Below, one piece after another: positions 1 through 7,761 of a stretch of DNA of 27,815 nucleotides. Location of the stretch: contig CANQRC010000011.1 in the NCBI GenBank assembly GCA_947626155.1, positions 1-27,815 on the forward strand, written 5' to 3'. Made by a program: the position numbers and the translations under genes. The notes below the pieces were generated by a model that was not told the DNA's origin, ran no database searches, and saw only the letters and a list, made by a program, of their open reading frames with translations. The number at the start of each line of letters is the position of its first letter. The first letter of the stretch is position 1. The stretch comes from an uncultured Clostridia bacterium. GTDB lineage: Bacteria; Bacillota; Clostridia; Christensenellales; UBA1242.

Positions 1-277
1 AACTCAGTCCTTCTTTGGCCGCTTGAATAATTGCGTTTTGTTCGGCGTGGGCGGCGTAGCAAGTTTCGGCATGAGTTCCGCTGGCAATCCCAAGTTTTTC
101 CCTCAGGCATTCGCCCCGTTCAATGCAGGTTCTAACGCCCGCAGGCGCTCCGTTGTAGCCCGTTGTCATGATGTGCTTGTCCTTCACAATCACTGCGCCA
201 ACTTGCCGCCTCAAACAGCTTGACCAAGTTGCCACGTGCTCTGTAAGTTCCATAAATCTTTTGTGCCACTTATTCAT
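1..277 (-). CDS. dCMP deaminase (ComEB-like), 3' end cut by window edge
   Basis: Reading the minus strand from the ATG at 277-275 gives 92 residues of a zinc-dependent deoxycytidylate deaminase before the window ends. Visible features are an MNKWHKRFMELTEHVATWSS start, the RRQVGAVIVKD strand, the YNG substrate loop and the zinc/catalytic HAEQNAI motif. The second zinc motif (PCxxC) would lie beyond the left edge, so the gene is partial. The family converts dCMP to dUMP, feeding dTMP synthesis in the cytosol. The start overlaps the last codons of murB by 8 bp, with a strong purine-rich ribosome site (GAGGGAGGGACAGG) inside murB, so translation is probably coupled to murB. ComEB is the name used in Bacillus; a competence role is not implied here. 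Confidence 0.9.
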   Translation of the reverse strand, partial: MNKWHKRFMELTEHVATWSSCLRRQVGAVIVKDKHIMTTGYNGAPAGVRTCIERGECLREKLGIASGTHAETCYAAHAEQNAIIQAAKEGLS

Positions 278-1151
278 CCTGTCCCTCCCTCAAAACCACA
301 ATTTCGCGCTCAACATAAGTTCCTTGCTTTTTAAGTTCTCCCTCCAAAAAAGAGGTGAGCGCCAGCACATCTTCACTTGTCGCGCCGCCCAAGTTGACAA
401 TAAACCCCGCGTGTTTTTTTGAGACTTCTGCTCTTCCTATTTTAACACCTTTTAACCCCATTTTGTCAATCAATTTTGCAGGGTGAATTTCAGGATTTGC
501 ATCAACTTTTTTAAACACGCTCCCAAGTGACGGCAAATCCAACGGCTGGCTTTCTTTCTTCTTATTATAAAAAATTTTCATATTTTGCTCAATTTTTTCA
601 CTTTTTTCGCGTTTTAAATGCAATTTTGCGCCCAAAATCACATATTTTTGCAATTTTGAATTTCTGTAAGAAAAGCCGCAAGCCTCGTTTTGAATTGTCC
701 TAAACTTTTTTCCGTCAAAAACATACACCTCTTTCACAAACTCACAAATCTCATGCCCAAAGCAGCCTCCGTTCATGAAAAGAAAGCCGCCTAGCGTTGC
801 CGGGATGCCATAACTCCACTCTAGACCCGAAAGCCCAAGTTTTTGAAGCGCCAAGTTCAAAGCAAAGAGATTGACCCCTGCGCCTACTTTCACAAAACTG
901 CCCCTCACCTCAATCTTGTCAAGGTGTTTAAGACAAATGACCGCGCCGTCAAAGCCCTTGTCGTCAAAAAGCACATTGCTGCCGTTGCCCAAGATGAAAG
1001 TTCTAATCTTCTCTCTTTTGCAAATTTCCAAAATTTCAACAAGTTCTTTTTCGTATTTTGGAAAGAGCAAAAATCTCGCCTTGCCGCCAATTTTCATTGT
1101 GGAATATTCGCTTAAATCCGCGCCCACTTTGCAATCAAATTTTTCAAACAT
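270..1151 (-). CDS. murB: UDP-N-acetylenolpyruvoylglucosamine reductase
   Basis: This 293-aa protein matches MurB, the FAD enzyme that reduces UDP-GlcNAc-enolpyruvate to UDP-MurNAc with NADPH, an early cytosolic step of peptidoglycan synthesis. The N-terminus has the STMKIGGKA FAD-domain entry, a GNGSNVLF loop and the GIPATLGGFLFMNGG stretch, where the family usually has GIPG. The C-terminal part has YRNS, the SLGSVF catalytic-serine motif and HPAKLIDKMGLKG. The length and short insert suit the Gram-positive type II form. No Shine-Dalgarno precedes the ATG: the upstream DNA is nearly pure A/T, and a TATATA element ends about 6 nt before the start, so a leaderless mRNA is possible. murB lies just beyond the supercluster terminator and runs into the dCMP deaminase gene. 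Confidence 0.93.
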   Translation of the reverse strand: MFEKFDCKVGADLSEYSTMKIGGKARFLLFPKYEKELVEILEICKREKIRTFILGNGSNVLFDDKGFDGAVICLKHLDKIEVRGSFVKVGAGVNLFALNLALQKLGLSGLEWSYGIPATLGGFLFMNGGCFGHEICEFVKEVYVFDGKKFRTIQNEACGFSYRNSKLQKYVILGAKLHLKREKSEKIEQNMKIFYNKKKESQPLDLPSLGSVFKKVDANPEIHPAKLIDKMGLKGVKIGRAEVSKKHAGFIVNLGGATSEDVLALTSFLEGELKKQGTYVEREIVVLREGQDE

Positions 1152-1260
1152 AAAAATATATATGAAAATTATTAAAAAAATGAAAAATAATTAAAAAATG
1201 CTGAAAATTCCTATTTTTAGGGCAGAAAAATATTTTAATAATTATTTTTAAAATAAAAAA

Positions 1261-1280
1261 ATTCCTTATTTTTAAGGAAT
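1261..1280 (-). terminator. Terminator of the ribosomal supercluster
   Basis: ATTCCTTA and TAAGGAAT form an 8-bp stem around a TTTT loop, extended by flanking A-T pairs. On the minus strand it is followed by a T-rich run. It lies 9 bp past the rplQ stop. The flanks are T-rich on the plus strand too, so it could act in both directions. The rest of 1152-1288 is A/T-rich with no recognisable gene. Confidence 0.75.
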
Positions 1281-1288
1281 TTTTTTTA

Positions 1289-1798
1289 TTAAACCAATTC
1301 AACAAGTGCCATTTCAGCAGCATCGCCACGGCGTTGGCCGAGTTTGGTTATTCTTGTGTAACCGCCGCCTTGACCAGACTGTTTTGCGCGCTCTGCATAT
1401 TTTGGTGCATAAACGTTGAAAATCTTTTCAAGAAGTGGGTGATTGATGCCCTCGGTTCTGTGTTTGAAGCTTTCCAAACTTTCCTTTGGCTTTCTTTGTT
1501 CTTGAAGATCATAGACGTAGCCCATGATTTTCTTTCTGGCAGCAAGTTTCTTTGGACCATCGTTCAAAACTTCGGTCTTAACTTTTTTGCCGTCAGCGCC
1601 CTTAACTTCTTTAACAACCTTAACTGTGTCAAGATAAGAATTCATTGCTGTGGTGATTATTTTTTCAGCAATTCTTGCAGTTGACTTTGCTTTTGCAAGA
1701 GTTGTTTCAAGTTTGCCGTTCCAAAGCAGAGTGGAAACTTGTCCACGAAGCATTGCATTTCTTTCTTTTGAAGGTCTGCCCAATTTATCGTTAGCCAT
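1289..1798 (-). CDS. rplQ: 50S ribosomal protein L17, with internal insertions
   Basis: Last gene of the alpha part of the cluster. The ends are canonical L17: a KLGRPSKERNAMLRGQVSTL start and a GGYTRITKLGQRRGDAAEMA end. At 169 aa it is clearly longer than the usual 112-127 aa. Extra sequence lies at about residues 54-85, a charged segment rich in V, K and D, and about 98-118. Both sit between the conserved helices, so they probably form surface loops near the polypeptide exit tunnel where L17 sits. The ATG has an upstream AAAAGGAG. The frame is intact through the insertions, so they look genuine and not the result of a frameshift. Confidence 0.96.
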   Translation of the reverse strand: MANDKLGRPSKERNAMLRGQVSTLLWNGKLETTLAKAKSTARIAEKIITTAMNSYLDTVKVVKEVKGADGKKVKTEVLNDGPKKLAARKKIMGYVYDLQEQRKPKESLESFKHRTEGINHPLLEKIFNVYAPKYAERAKQSGQGGGYTRITKLGQRRGDAAEMALVELV

Positions 1799-1831
1799 TT
1801 TACTCTCCTTTTTAGGTTTTACCTATTTATT

Positions 1832-2785
1832 TTATTCTTCGTCTTTGCGAAGAGAAAGTCCATAACTTTCAAGTTTTTGGATGACTTCCTCAACAGACTT
1901 TGCGCCAAGGTTTCTTACCTTAAACATATCGCTTTTTGATTTTTTGATAAGGTCTTGGATATAATTGATGCCTGCGCGTTTGAGGCAGTTGTAAGAACGA
2001 ACTGAAAGGTCCATTTCTTCAATTGGAAGTTCCATAAGTTTCACTTGTTTGTCTTCTTCTTTTGAAATAAGAATTGACATATTTCCCATTTCAGCGCAAA
2101 GGTCAACAAAAAGGTCAACATGTTCGTGAATAATTCTTCCGGCAAGGCTGACAATTTCTCTTGCAGTAGTTGTTCCGTTAGTGGTAACTTCCAAAGTAAG
2201 TTTGTCATAGTCTATGCTTTGTCCTACACGAGTTGCCTCAACATTGAAGTTAACCTTTTTCACAGGTGAGAAAATGCTGTCAACGGCAATGAAGTCTATG
2301 TTGTCATACTTTGTCTTGTTCACTTCACTTGAAACATAGCCGCGGCCATTTCCAATCATAAGGTCAAGGTCAAAAACTGCGCCATCATCCATTGTGCAGA
2401 TGTGGAGGTCTGGATTTAGAACTTCAACTTGGTCGTTTGGCTCAAAATCCCTAGCAGTAACTTCGCCTGCGCCATTTTTTCTAATTTTAAGATAGGTGAC
2501 AAAATCTCTGTCTTGGTTTGTGCATTTAACTGCAAGGCATTTTATGTTCAACACAATGTCAACAACATCTTCAGTTATTCCGCGAATTGTTGAAAACTCG
2601 TGAGCAACGCCAGCAATTCTAAAAGCAATCACCGCAGAGCCTGGAAGTGATGAAAGAAGCGTTCTTCTCATGCAGTTTCCAAGAGTTATTCCGTAGCCCT
2701 TTTCAAGAGGCTCAACAACAAATCTTGCAAAACTTCCGCCATCAGTTTCTTCACAAGTGATTTTTGGTTTTTCCATTTCCATCAT
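1832..2785 (-). CDS. rpoA: RNA polymerase alpha subunit
   Basis: The alpha subunit dimerises through its N-terminal domain to nucleate core RNA polymerase and binds UP elements and activators through its C-terminal domain. The N-terminal domain includes EPLEKGYGITLGNCMRRTLL and the SLPG loop. The C-terminal domain includes LSVRSYNCLKRAGI and the helix-hairpin-helix KVRNLGAKSVEEV. The ATG at 2785 is preferred because AAGGGGGA lies 8 nt upstream. A longer open frame continues to 2854 but overlaps rpsD and has no ribosome site. The product is 317 aa, normal for the family. It lies between rpsD and rplQ as in most Firmicutes. Confidence 0.97.
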   Translation of the reverse strand: MMEMEKPKITCEETDGGSFARFVVEPLEKGYGITLGNCMRRTLLSSLPGSAVIAFRIAGVAHEFSTIRGITEDVVDIVLNIKCLAVKCTNQDRDFVTYLKIRKNGAGEVTARDFEPNDQVEVLNPDLHICTMDDGAVFDLDLMIGNGRGYVSSEVNKTKYDNIDFIAVDSIFSPVKKVNFNVEATRVGQSIDYDKLTLEVTTNGTTTAREIVSLAGRIIHEHVDLFVDLCAEMGNMSILISKEEDKQVKLMELPIEEMDLSVRSYNCLKRAGINYIQDLIKKSKSDMFKVRNLGAKSVEEVIQKLESYGLSLRKDEE

Positions 2786-2804
2786 AATAAATATCCCCCT
2801 TAAA

Positions 2805-3425
2805 TTATCTCGAATACAATTCGACAATAAGTTGTTCCTTGATGTCGCTGTCAATATCTTCGCGTGTTGGATTTGCTAAAATTTTTCCTGTTAAGGTTTC
2901 GCTGTCAAATTCAAGCCACTTTGGAACGACAATTTTCATTCCTTTAAGAGCCTTGAACATTTCAAGTTCTCTCTTGTTTTCCTTAACGGTGATAACGTCT
3001 CCAACTTTAACTCTGTAAGAGCAAATTGAAACTCTCTTTCCATTTACGCAGATGTGACCATGATTTACAATTTGTCTGCATTCTGCTCTTGAAGAGCCAA
3101 TTCCCATGCGGTAAATAACATTGTCAAGTCTTCTTTCAATCAAAGAAAGCATCTCTGCGCCTGTGGCACTTTTACTCTTGGAAGCAGTTTCAAAATATTC
3201 TCTAAATTGTCTTTCCAAGATGCCATACATTCTTTTAACTTTTTGCTTTTCACGAAGCTGAAGCCCATATTCTGTAACTCTTTTTCTTGATGCCCCATGT
3301 TGTCCAGGGATAACAGGTCGTCTTTCCATTGCACATTTCTTAGTCAAACATCTCTCGCCTTTAAGGAAAAGTTTGCGACCCTCTCTTCTACATTGACGGC
3401 AATCAGGTTCAATAGTTCTTGCCAT
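2805..3425 (-). CDS. rpsD: 30S ribosomal protein S4, zinc-cysteine form
   Basis: S4 is a primary 16S binder that starts 30S body assembly. The 206-aa product begins MARTIEPDCRQCRREG and has four cysteines in its first ~31 residues (CRQC, then C and C around a TKK segment). This is the zinc-binding form, as in many Clostridia, unlike the cysteine-free form of Bacillus subtilis. The central S4 RNA-binding domain is visible (RLDNVIYRMGIGSSRAECRQ, then NGKRV). The start at 3425 has a purine-rich site (AAAAGGAGAAAAA). An open frame reaches 3470 but overlaps rpsK. Confidence 0.97.
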   Translation of the reverse strand: MARTIEPDCRQCRREGRKLFLKGERCLTKKCAMERRPVIPGQHGASRKRVTEYGLQLREKQKVKRMYGILERQFREYFETASKSKSATGAEMLSLIERRLDNVIYRMGIGSSRAECRQIVNHGHICVNGKRVSICSYRVKVGDVITVKENKRELEMFKALKGMKIVVPKWLEFDSETLTGKILANPTREDIDSDIKEQLIVELYSR

Positions 3426-3439
3426 AACTTTTTCTCCTT

Positions 3440-3853
3440 TTAAACTCTTCTTCTCTTTGGAGGTCTGCAACCGTTGTGTGCGATTGGAGAAACATCCTTA
3501 ATAAGTGTAACATTAAAACCGAGCGTTGCAAGAGCGCGAATTGCGCTTTCTCTGCCATTTCCTGGCCCTTTAACATACACTTCAACTGACTTCATGCCAT
3601 TGTCAAGTGCAACCTTGCCTGCCTGTTCAACGCAAGTTTGAGCGGCAAAAGGTGTGCTTTTCTTAGAGCCTTTAAGCCCAAGTCTGCCAGATGAACATGA
3701 AGAAATAACATTACCTTGTGTGTCAGTGAAGACGATAATGTTGTTGTTGAAAGAGGTCGTGATGTGGACTTGACCTTTGTCAATGTTTCTGCTAACTCTC
3801 TTTCTGGTTTTAACAGTTTTCTTTTTTGTGTTATTTGTCTTAGTGTTTGCCAT
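3440..3853 (-). CDS. rpsK: 30S ribosomal protein S11
   Basis: The 137-aa product has the S11 signature segments VHITTSFNNNIIVFTD, GLKGSKKSTPFAAQ, VYVKGPGNGRESAIRAL and the C-terminal PIAHNGCRPPKRRRV. S11 sits on the 30S platform near the Shine-Dalgarno helix. The N-terminus is Lys/Thr-rich. It lies 10 bp after rpsM and just before rpsD, the standard alpha order. Confidence 0.98.
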   Translation of the reverse strand: MANTKTNNTKKKTVKTRKRVSRNIDKGQVHITTSFNNNIIVFTDTQGNVISSCSSGRLGLKGSKKSTPFAAQTCVEQAGKVALDNGMKSVEVYVKGPGNGRESAIRALATLGFNVTLIKDVSPIAHNGCRPPKRRRV

Positions 3854-3863
3854 ATCCTACCTC

Positions 3864-4241
3864 TTATTTCCCTTTCTTGGCGCTTCCGCCAACGATTTTT
3901 TTAGGTCCTTTTCTTGTTCTAGCATTGTTTTTTGTGCTTTGTCCACGAACAGGAAGTCCTTTTCTGTGACGAATACCACGATAGCACCCAATTTCTCCGA
4001 GTTTCTTGATATTCATACTAACTTTTGATTTAAGTTCACCTTCAACTACAAGATTGTGTTCGATGTAATTACGAAGTTTGGCAATTTGCTCTTCGGTAAG
4101 GTCTTTAACTCTTGTGTCAAGAGAAATTCCTGTCTCCTTGCAAATGTTTCTTGATGTTTCAACGCCAATTCCGTAAATGTAAGTCAAACCATATTCCAAT
4201 CTTTTTTCTCTTGGAAGGTCAACACCAGCAATTCTTGCCAT
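3864..4241 (-). CDS. rpsM: 30S ribosomal protein S13
   Basis: The 125-aa product begins MARIAGVDLPREKRLEYGLTY and contains the YRGIRHRKGLPVRGQSTKNN motif and a basic tail that contacts the A- and P-site tRNAs. It is a head protein of the 30S subunit. It starts with an ATG preceded by AGAGGAGAAAAATAG and follows rpmJ by about 50 bp. Confidence 0.98.
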   Translation of the reverse strand: MARIAGVDLPREKRLEYGLTYIYGIGVETSRNICKETGISLDTRVKDLTEEQIAKLRNYIEHNLVVEGELKSKVSMNIKKLGEIGCYRGIRHRKGLPVRGQSTKNNARTRKGPKKIVGGSAKKGK

Positions 4242-4291
4242 CTATTTTTCTCCTCTTTGGGTTTTCCCCGACTTTATTTTGTTTTTTTTAA

Positions 4292-4408
4292 TTAACCTTG
4301 TGTTTGTTTGTGCTTTTTGCTTTTAGAGCAAATAACCATAACTTTGCCATCTCTTTTGATGACTTTGCATTTATCACACATAGGCTTAACTGATGCTCTG
4401 ACTTTCAT
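4292..4408 (-). CDS. rpmJ: 50S ribosomal protein L36, zinc form
   Basis: A 38-aa reading frame from the ATG at 4408 begins MKVRASVKPMCDKCKVIKR and ends HKQTQG. It has the zinc ribbon ligands C11, C14, C27 and H33 of the C+ form. L36 is a small late-assembly 50S protein. An AGGAG site lies upstream and the gene sits between infA and rpsM, its usual place. The presence of the cysteines means this is the zinc-dependent paralogue type. Confidence 0.95.
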   Translation of the reverse strand: MKVRASVKPMCDKCKVIKRDGKVMVICSKSKKHKQTQG

Positions 4409-4427
4409 TTCTTTGCTCCTTTTTTAA

Positions 4428-4649
4428 TCAGCCTTTGTCTCTCCAAGTGATTCTTCCCTTGGTGAGGTCATACGGACTCATTTCAATCTTAACTTTGTCT
4501 CCCTCAATAATTCTGATGAAGTTTTGACGGAGTTTTCCTGAGATGTAAGCGGTTATCACATGGCCGTTTGACAGTGTAACCTTAAAGGTCATACTTGGCA
4601 AAACTTCTGTAACAACTCCCTCAAATTCAATCACATCTTCTTTGGACAT
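4428..4649 (-). CDS. infA: Translation initiation factor IF-1
   Basis: This is a 73-aa S1/OB-fold protein with MSKEDVIEFEG at the start and the IF-1 hallmarks VTEVLPSMTFKV, NGHVITAYISGKLR, RIIEGDKV and SPYDLTKGRITW. IF-1 occupies the 30S A site during initiation. The ATG at 4649 is chosen because AAGGAG lies 5 nt upstream. A GTG two codons earlier is less well placed. The start overlaps the 3' end of the KOW gene by 23 bp, which suggests translational coupling. Confidence 0.97.
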   Translation of the reverse strand: MSKEDVIEFEGVVTEVLPSMTFKVTLSNGHVITAYISGKLRQNFIRIIEGDKVKIEMSPYDLTKGRITWRDKG

Positions 4650-4905
4650 ATTCACTCCTTTCTTTTAAGAATTTTCTGATTTCCGCATTAACTTTTTCTT
4701 GCCCAGATTGAAGTTTCTCTCTTTCGAAACTCGTTTTTGAAGCCTTCTGGACATGTTTGAGGCTTTTCTTCTTCGGTTTAGTCAATTTCAAGCGCTTTCC
4801 GTCAACCAAATAACAAAACTTTTCGTCAACTTCAAGCACAACAAAAATCTGATTTTTTTCTTTTCCCGCAGTTGCGACAACCACATCACCTTGCAAAATA
4901 TTCAT
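4627..4905 (-). CDS. KOW-domain RNA-binding protein (L14e-like)
   Basis: The 92-aa product starts MNILQGDVVVATAGKEKNQI, a KOW motif of the type found in L14e/L24-like RNA-binding proteins. A basic LKLTKPKKKSLKHVQ segment and a charged C-terminal helix follow. Genes of this kind occur between map and infA in many Clostridia; their exact role in ribosome function is unsettled. The gene overlaps map by about 20 bp and infA by 23 bp, so the three are tightly coupled. Two tandem ATGs (4908 and 4905) follow a GGAG; 4905 gives the better spacing. RNA binding is inferred from the fold, not shown. Confidence 0.8.
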   Translation of the reverse strand: MNILQGDVVVATAGKEKNQIFVVLEVDEKFCYLVDGKRLKLTKPKKKSLKHVQKASKTSFEREKLQSGQEKVNAEIRKFLKERSEYVQRRCD

Positions 4906-5656
4906 CATCCGTCTCCAAGGTGAGAATTTCCAGCCCCGTCTTTGTGAAAAGAACTGTGTTTTCGTAGTGCGCCGCTGGTTTTCCGTCACGCGTGACAATT
5001 CCCCAGCCGTCACTAAGCATACCTATTTCTTTTTTTCCAGCATTTATCATCGGTTCAATTGCAAGCACAGCATTTTCGGTGATAACCGGCCCATCAGTAG
5101 GTTTGCCGTAGTTTAAAACTGATGGCGCTTCGTGCATTCTCCTGCCAATCCCATGACCAGAAAGTTCTCGGACAACCGAAAATCCGTTGCTTTCAGCGTG
5201 GGTTTGAATGGCGTTTGAAAGTTTTCCAAGTCTGTCGCCAATTCTAATGTTTTCAATACCTTTGAAAAAGCACTCTTTGGTCACTTTCATAAGTTTTTGC
5301 TTTTCAGCAGAAACCTGCCCAACAGGATAGGTTCTTGCAGCATCTCCGTGATAGCCCTTGTATGCCACAACAATATCAATGCTGACAATATCGCCCTCTT
5401 TTAGAACTATGTCTTTGCTAGGAATGCCATGAACCACCATTTCGTTTACCGAAATGCAAGTTGCAGCCGGATAGCCTTCATAGCCAAGACAAGCAGGGCT
5501 TCCACCACTTTCTATTATAAACTTTTCAATGGATTTGTCAATATCATAAGTGGAAATTCCTGGTTTTACAAGCGTTTTTGCGTAAATTAGCGCATCTCTT
5601 GTAAGTTCACAGGCCTTTCTTATGAGGACAATCTCCGCAGGTGTTTTTTGAATCAT
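4886..5656 (-). CDS. map: Methionine aminopeptidase, type I
   Basis: The enzyme removes the initiator methionine from nascent proteins. The 256-aa product carries the full dinuclear metal set: D94 (in SIDIVV), D105 (in YHGDAARTY), H168 (in GHGIGR), E201 (in IEPM) and E232 (in YENTV). The substrate histidine is H76 in VVHGIPS. There is no N-terminal zinc extension, so it is the short bacterial type I form. Its start codon overlaps the adk stop in an ATGA, a standard coupling. The 3' end overlaps the KOW gene. Confidence 0.97.
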   Translation of the reverse strand: MIQKTPAEIVLIRKACELTRDALIYAKTLVKPGISTYDIDKSIEKFIIESGGSPACLGYEGYPAATCISVNEMVVHGIPSKDIVLKEGDIVSIDIVVAYKGYHGDAARTYPVGQVSAEKQKLMKVTKECFFKGIENIRIGDRLGKLSNAIQTHAESNGFSVVRELSGHGIGRRMHEAPSVLNYGKPTDGPVITENAVLAIEPMINAGKKEIGMLSDGWGIVTRDGKPAAHYENTVLFTKTGLEILTLETDDEYFAR

Positions 5657-6273
5657 TTCTGCCTCTTCAAAAAGTTTTTCACAGGTTTGTATGTTTCGTC
5701 AGGAGAGTTTTGCCCCTTCACAACGAACAACCTATCAGCGTAGAAGTCTATGAGTGGTGCGGTTTGTTTTTCATAAACTTCCAGACGATTGTTGACTGTT
5801 TCCAAATTATCGTCATCTCTTTGGAACAGTGGTGAACCGCATTTCTCGCAAGTAGTTTTTTTATAGGTCGTCGTGTTGTAAATTTCACCACATTTACTGC
5901 ACGTTCTTCGACCTAAGGCGCGTTTTCTGATTTCGTCAAAAGACACGTCAAGTTGGATCACGGCGTCAACTTTCACAAGTTTTTCAAGCGCCTCTGCCTG
6001 TTGGATTGTCCTTGGGAAGCCATCCAAAATGAACCCCTTCTTGCAATCATCCTTGGCAATGCGCTCTTTTAGCATTGTGATTGTGACACTGTCTGGAACA
6101 AGTTGTCCTTTGTCAATGTAAGTTTTTGCAAGTTTGCCAACCTCTGTTCCATTTTTTATATTTTCACGGAAAAGGTCACCCGTAGAAACTTGAACCATAC
6201 CAAAGTCGGTTACAATTTTTCTTGCAAGCGTTCCTTTTCCAGAAAATGGCGCTCCGAGTAAAATTATGTTCAT
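5653..6273 (-). CDS. adk: Adenylate kinase, zinc-lid form
   Basis: Adenylate kinase converts ATP plus AMP to two ADP in the cytosol. The 206-aa product has a P-loop GAPFSGKGT (the usual form is GAPGAGKGT, so F replaces G), the AMP-site STGDLFR, GFPRTIQQAEAL, and a Cys4 zinc lid (CSKCGEIYN then CEKCGSPL). The Cys4 lid is typical of Gram-positive enzymes. The ATG at 6273 follows AAAGGAG with 7 nt between. The gene is separated from secY by 168 bp that contain a palindromic repeat, an unusual gap in this otherwise tight cluster. Confidence 0.97.
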   Translation of the reverse strand: MNIILLGAPFSGKGTLARKIVTDFGMVQVSTGDLFRENIKNGTEVGKLAKTYIDKGQLVPDSVTITMLKERIAKDDCKKGFILDGFPRTIQQAEALEKLVKVDAVIQLDVSFDEIRKRALGRRTCSKCGEIYNTTTYKKTTCEKCGSPLFQRDDDNLETVNNRLEVYEKQTAPLIDFYADRLFVVKGQNSPDETYKPVKNFLKRQK

Positions 6274-6299
6274 ATTCAAACTCCTTTCACTTGTCGTTT

Positions 6300-6410
6300 T
6301 GTTTTTGAGATTCTTCGCTCCGCAGCGCCAACGCCCGAAAGCCCGTCAGCGAGATTGCTTCGCAATGCAGAATGACAGCCTCTAGGCAGGATGACAGCCG
6401 GGCGGGCTTG
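6300..6410. repeat. Intergenic palindromic repeat (REP/MITE-like) between adk and secY
   Basis: GC-rich DNA in the only sizeable gap of the ribosomal cluster. It has GAGATTCTTCGC (from 6307), an ATTGC-TTC-GCAAT mini-hairpin (about 6354-6366), CAGAATGACAGCC (6368-6380), a second near copy GGATGACAGCC (6389-6399), and GCCCG at 6341 facing CGGGCGGGC at 6399. The same words recur at 26429-26595. No open frame is supported here, and no clear terminator or promoter was seen. Confidence 0.7.
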
Positions 6411-6441
6411 TCCGCGTTAAGAAATTCTAGTTGTCCCCGCG

Positions 6442-7752
6442 TTAGTCTAGAAAGCCCTTATAGTTTCTCATAAGCATTTGAGCGTTCAGGCTCTTATCAA
6501 ATTCAAGCGCAACAGAAACAATAATCATAAGTCCTGTTGTTGAGAAAGCGTTAATAAGTGTTGCCGCAACCGCATCATCAATGGCTTTAAATGCCAAACT
6601 TGGGATGAGGGCAATTACAGCAAGGAAGATTGCTCCAAACAAGGTTATTCTTCGAGAAATCTTTTTCAGATAATCCGAAGTTGTTCTTCCAGGCCTTATG
6701 CCAGGGATGAAACCGCCCTGTTGTTGCATACGCCTTGAAATGTCGTCTGTGTCAAATGTGATTTGAGCATAGAAGAATGCAAACGCCAAGATGAGCAATG
6801 CCAAAAGCACAATGTATGCCCAAGAGTTTGAGCCCATGTAGTTTTGATACCAATAATAAGCGTCAGAATTTGGCCAAAATATGCTCATGATAAGTTGTGG
6901 CAAAGTGAGCAGTGATGTTGCAAAAATGATTGGCATAACGCCAGACGCATTAAGTTTAATTGGAATGAATGTGTCTTGTCCGCCATACATCTTTCTGCCC
7001 TTGATTTGCTTTGCATACTTCACGCCAACTCTTCGCTCGGCGCTGTCAATCCAAACAATAAGCCCAAAGATTGCCACCAAGGCAACAACATAAATTATGA
7101 TTGTCCAAAGGTGAGAAATGTCGTCTTTAACTTGGCTGATGGCACTTGAAATTGCCATACCAGAAGATGAAATGATGCCCACAAAAATGAGAAGGCTCAT
7201 TCCGTTTCCAATTCCAAGTTGAGTGATTCTTTCGCCGAGCCAAACGGTGAACATTCCGCCAGCGGTTAAAATCAGCACAATGCCTGCGCAAATAACCCAA
7301 AGTGGAACGCCTGGCAAGTAACTTTCTTTAACATAACCTCTAAATGAAACAACAATTCCTATTGCCTGAGCAAGTGAAAGCACAAGTGCGGCAATTCGGG
7401 TGTAGAAAGAAATTTTTCTTCTTCCGTCCTCGCCCTGTTTAGACAGCCTTTCAAGTGATGGAATGGCAACGGTTAAAAGTTGAATAACAATTGACGCCGT
7501 AATGTAAGGCGAGACGCCAAGCGCCAAGATTGAGCCGTTTGACAGCGCGTCACCCGACAAGAGGTTCATAAGAGAGAAGAAAGACACTCCGCCGCCCGTT
7601 TTTGCTGTTTGCTCTGCCATTGCGCCTGCAAGGTCAAGCCCCGGGCAAGGCAGTGCGCATCCAATTCTAAAAAGAATAAGAAGCCCAAGCGTAATAAGAA
7701 TTTTTCTTCTTAAATCTTTAATTTTAAAAGCATTTATAAGAGTTTTAAACAT
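6442..7752 (-). CDS. secY: Protein translocase subunit SecY
   Basis: SecY is the channel of the Sec translocon in the plasma membrane. The 436-aa product starts MFKTLINAFKIKDLRRKI, has about ten hydrophobic segments, and shows the family blocks VSPYITASIVIQLL, AERRVGVKYAKQIKGR, VMPIIFATSLL and QQGGFIPGIRPG. The ATG follows AGGAGTGAGTT. It sits after rplO, as in the spc operon. Length and topology look normal. Confidence 0.98.
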   Translation of the reverse strand: MFKTLINAFKIKDLRRKILITLGLLILFRIGCALPCPGLDLAGAMAEQTAKTGGGVSFFSLMNLLSGDALSNGSILALGVSPYITASIVIQLLTVAIPSLERLSKQGEDGRRKISFYTRIAALVLSLAQAIGIVVSFRGYVKESYLPGVPLWVICAGIVLILTAGGMFTVWLGERITQLGIGNGMSLLIFVGIISSSGMAISSAISQVKDDISHLWTIIIYVVALVAIFGLIVWIDSAERRVGVKYAKQIKGRKMYGGQDTFIPIKLNASGVMPIIFATSLLTLPQLIMSIFWPNSDAYYWYQNYMGSNSWAYIVLLALLILAFAFFYAQITFDTDDISRRMQQQGGFIPGIRPGRTTSDYLKKISRRITLFGAIFLAVIALIPSLAFKAIDDAVAATLINAFSTTGLMIIVSVALEFDKSLNAQMLMRNYKGFLD

Positions 7753-7761
7753 AACTCACTC

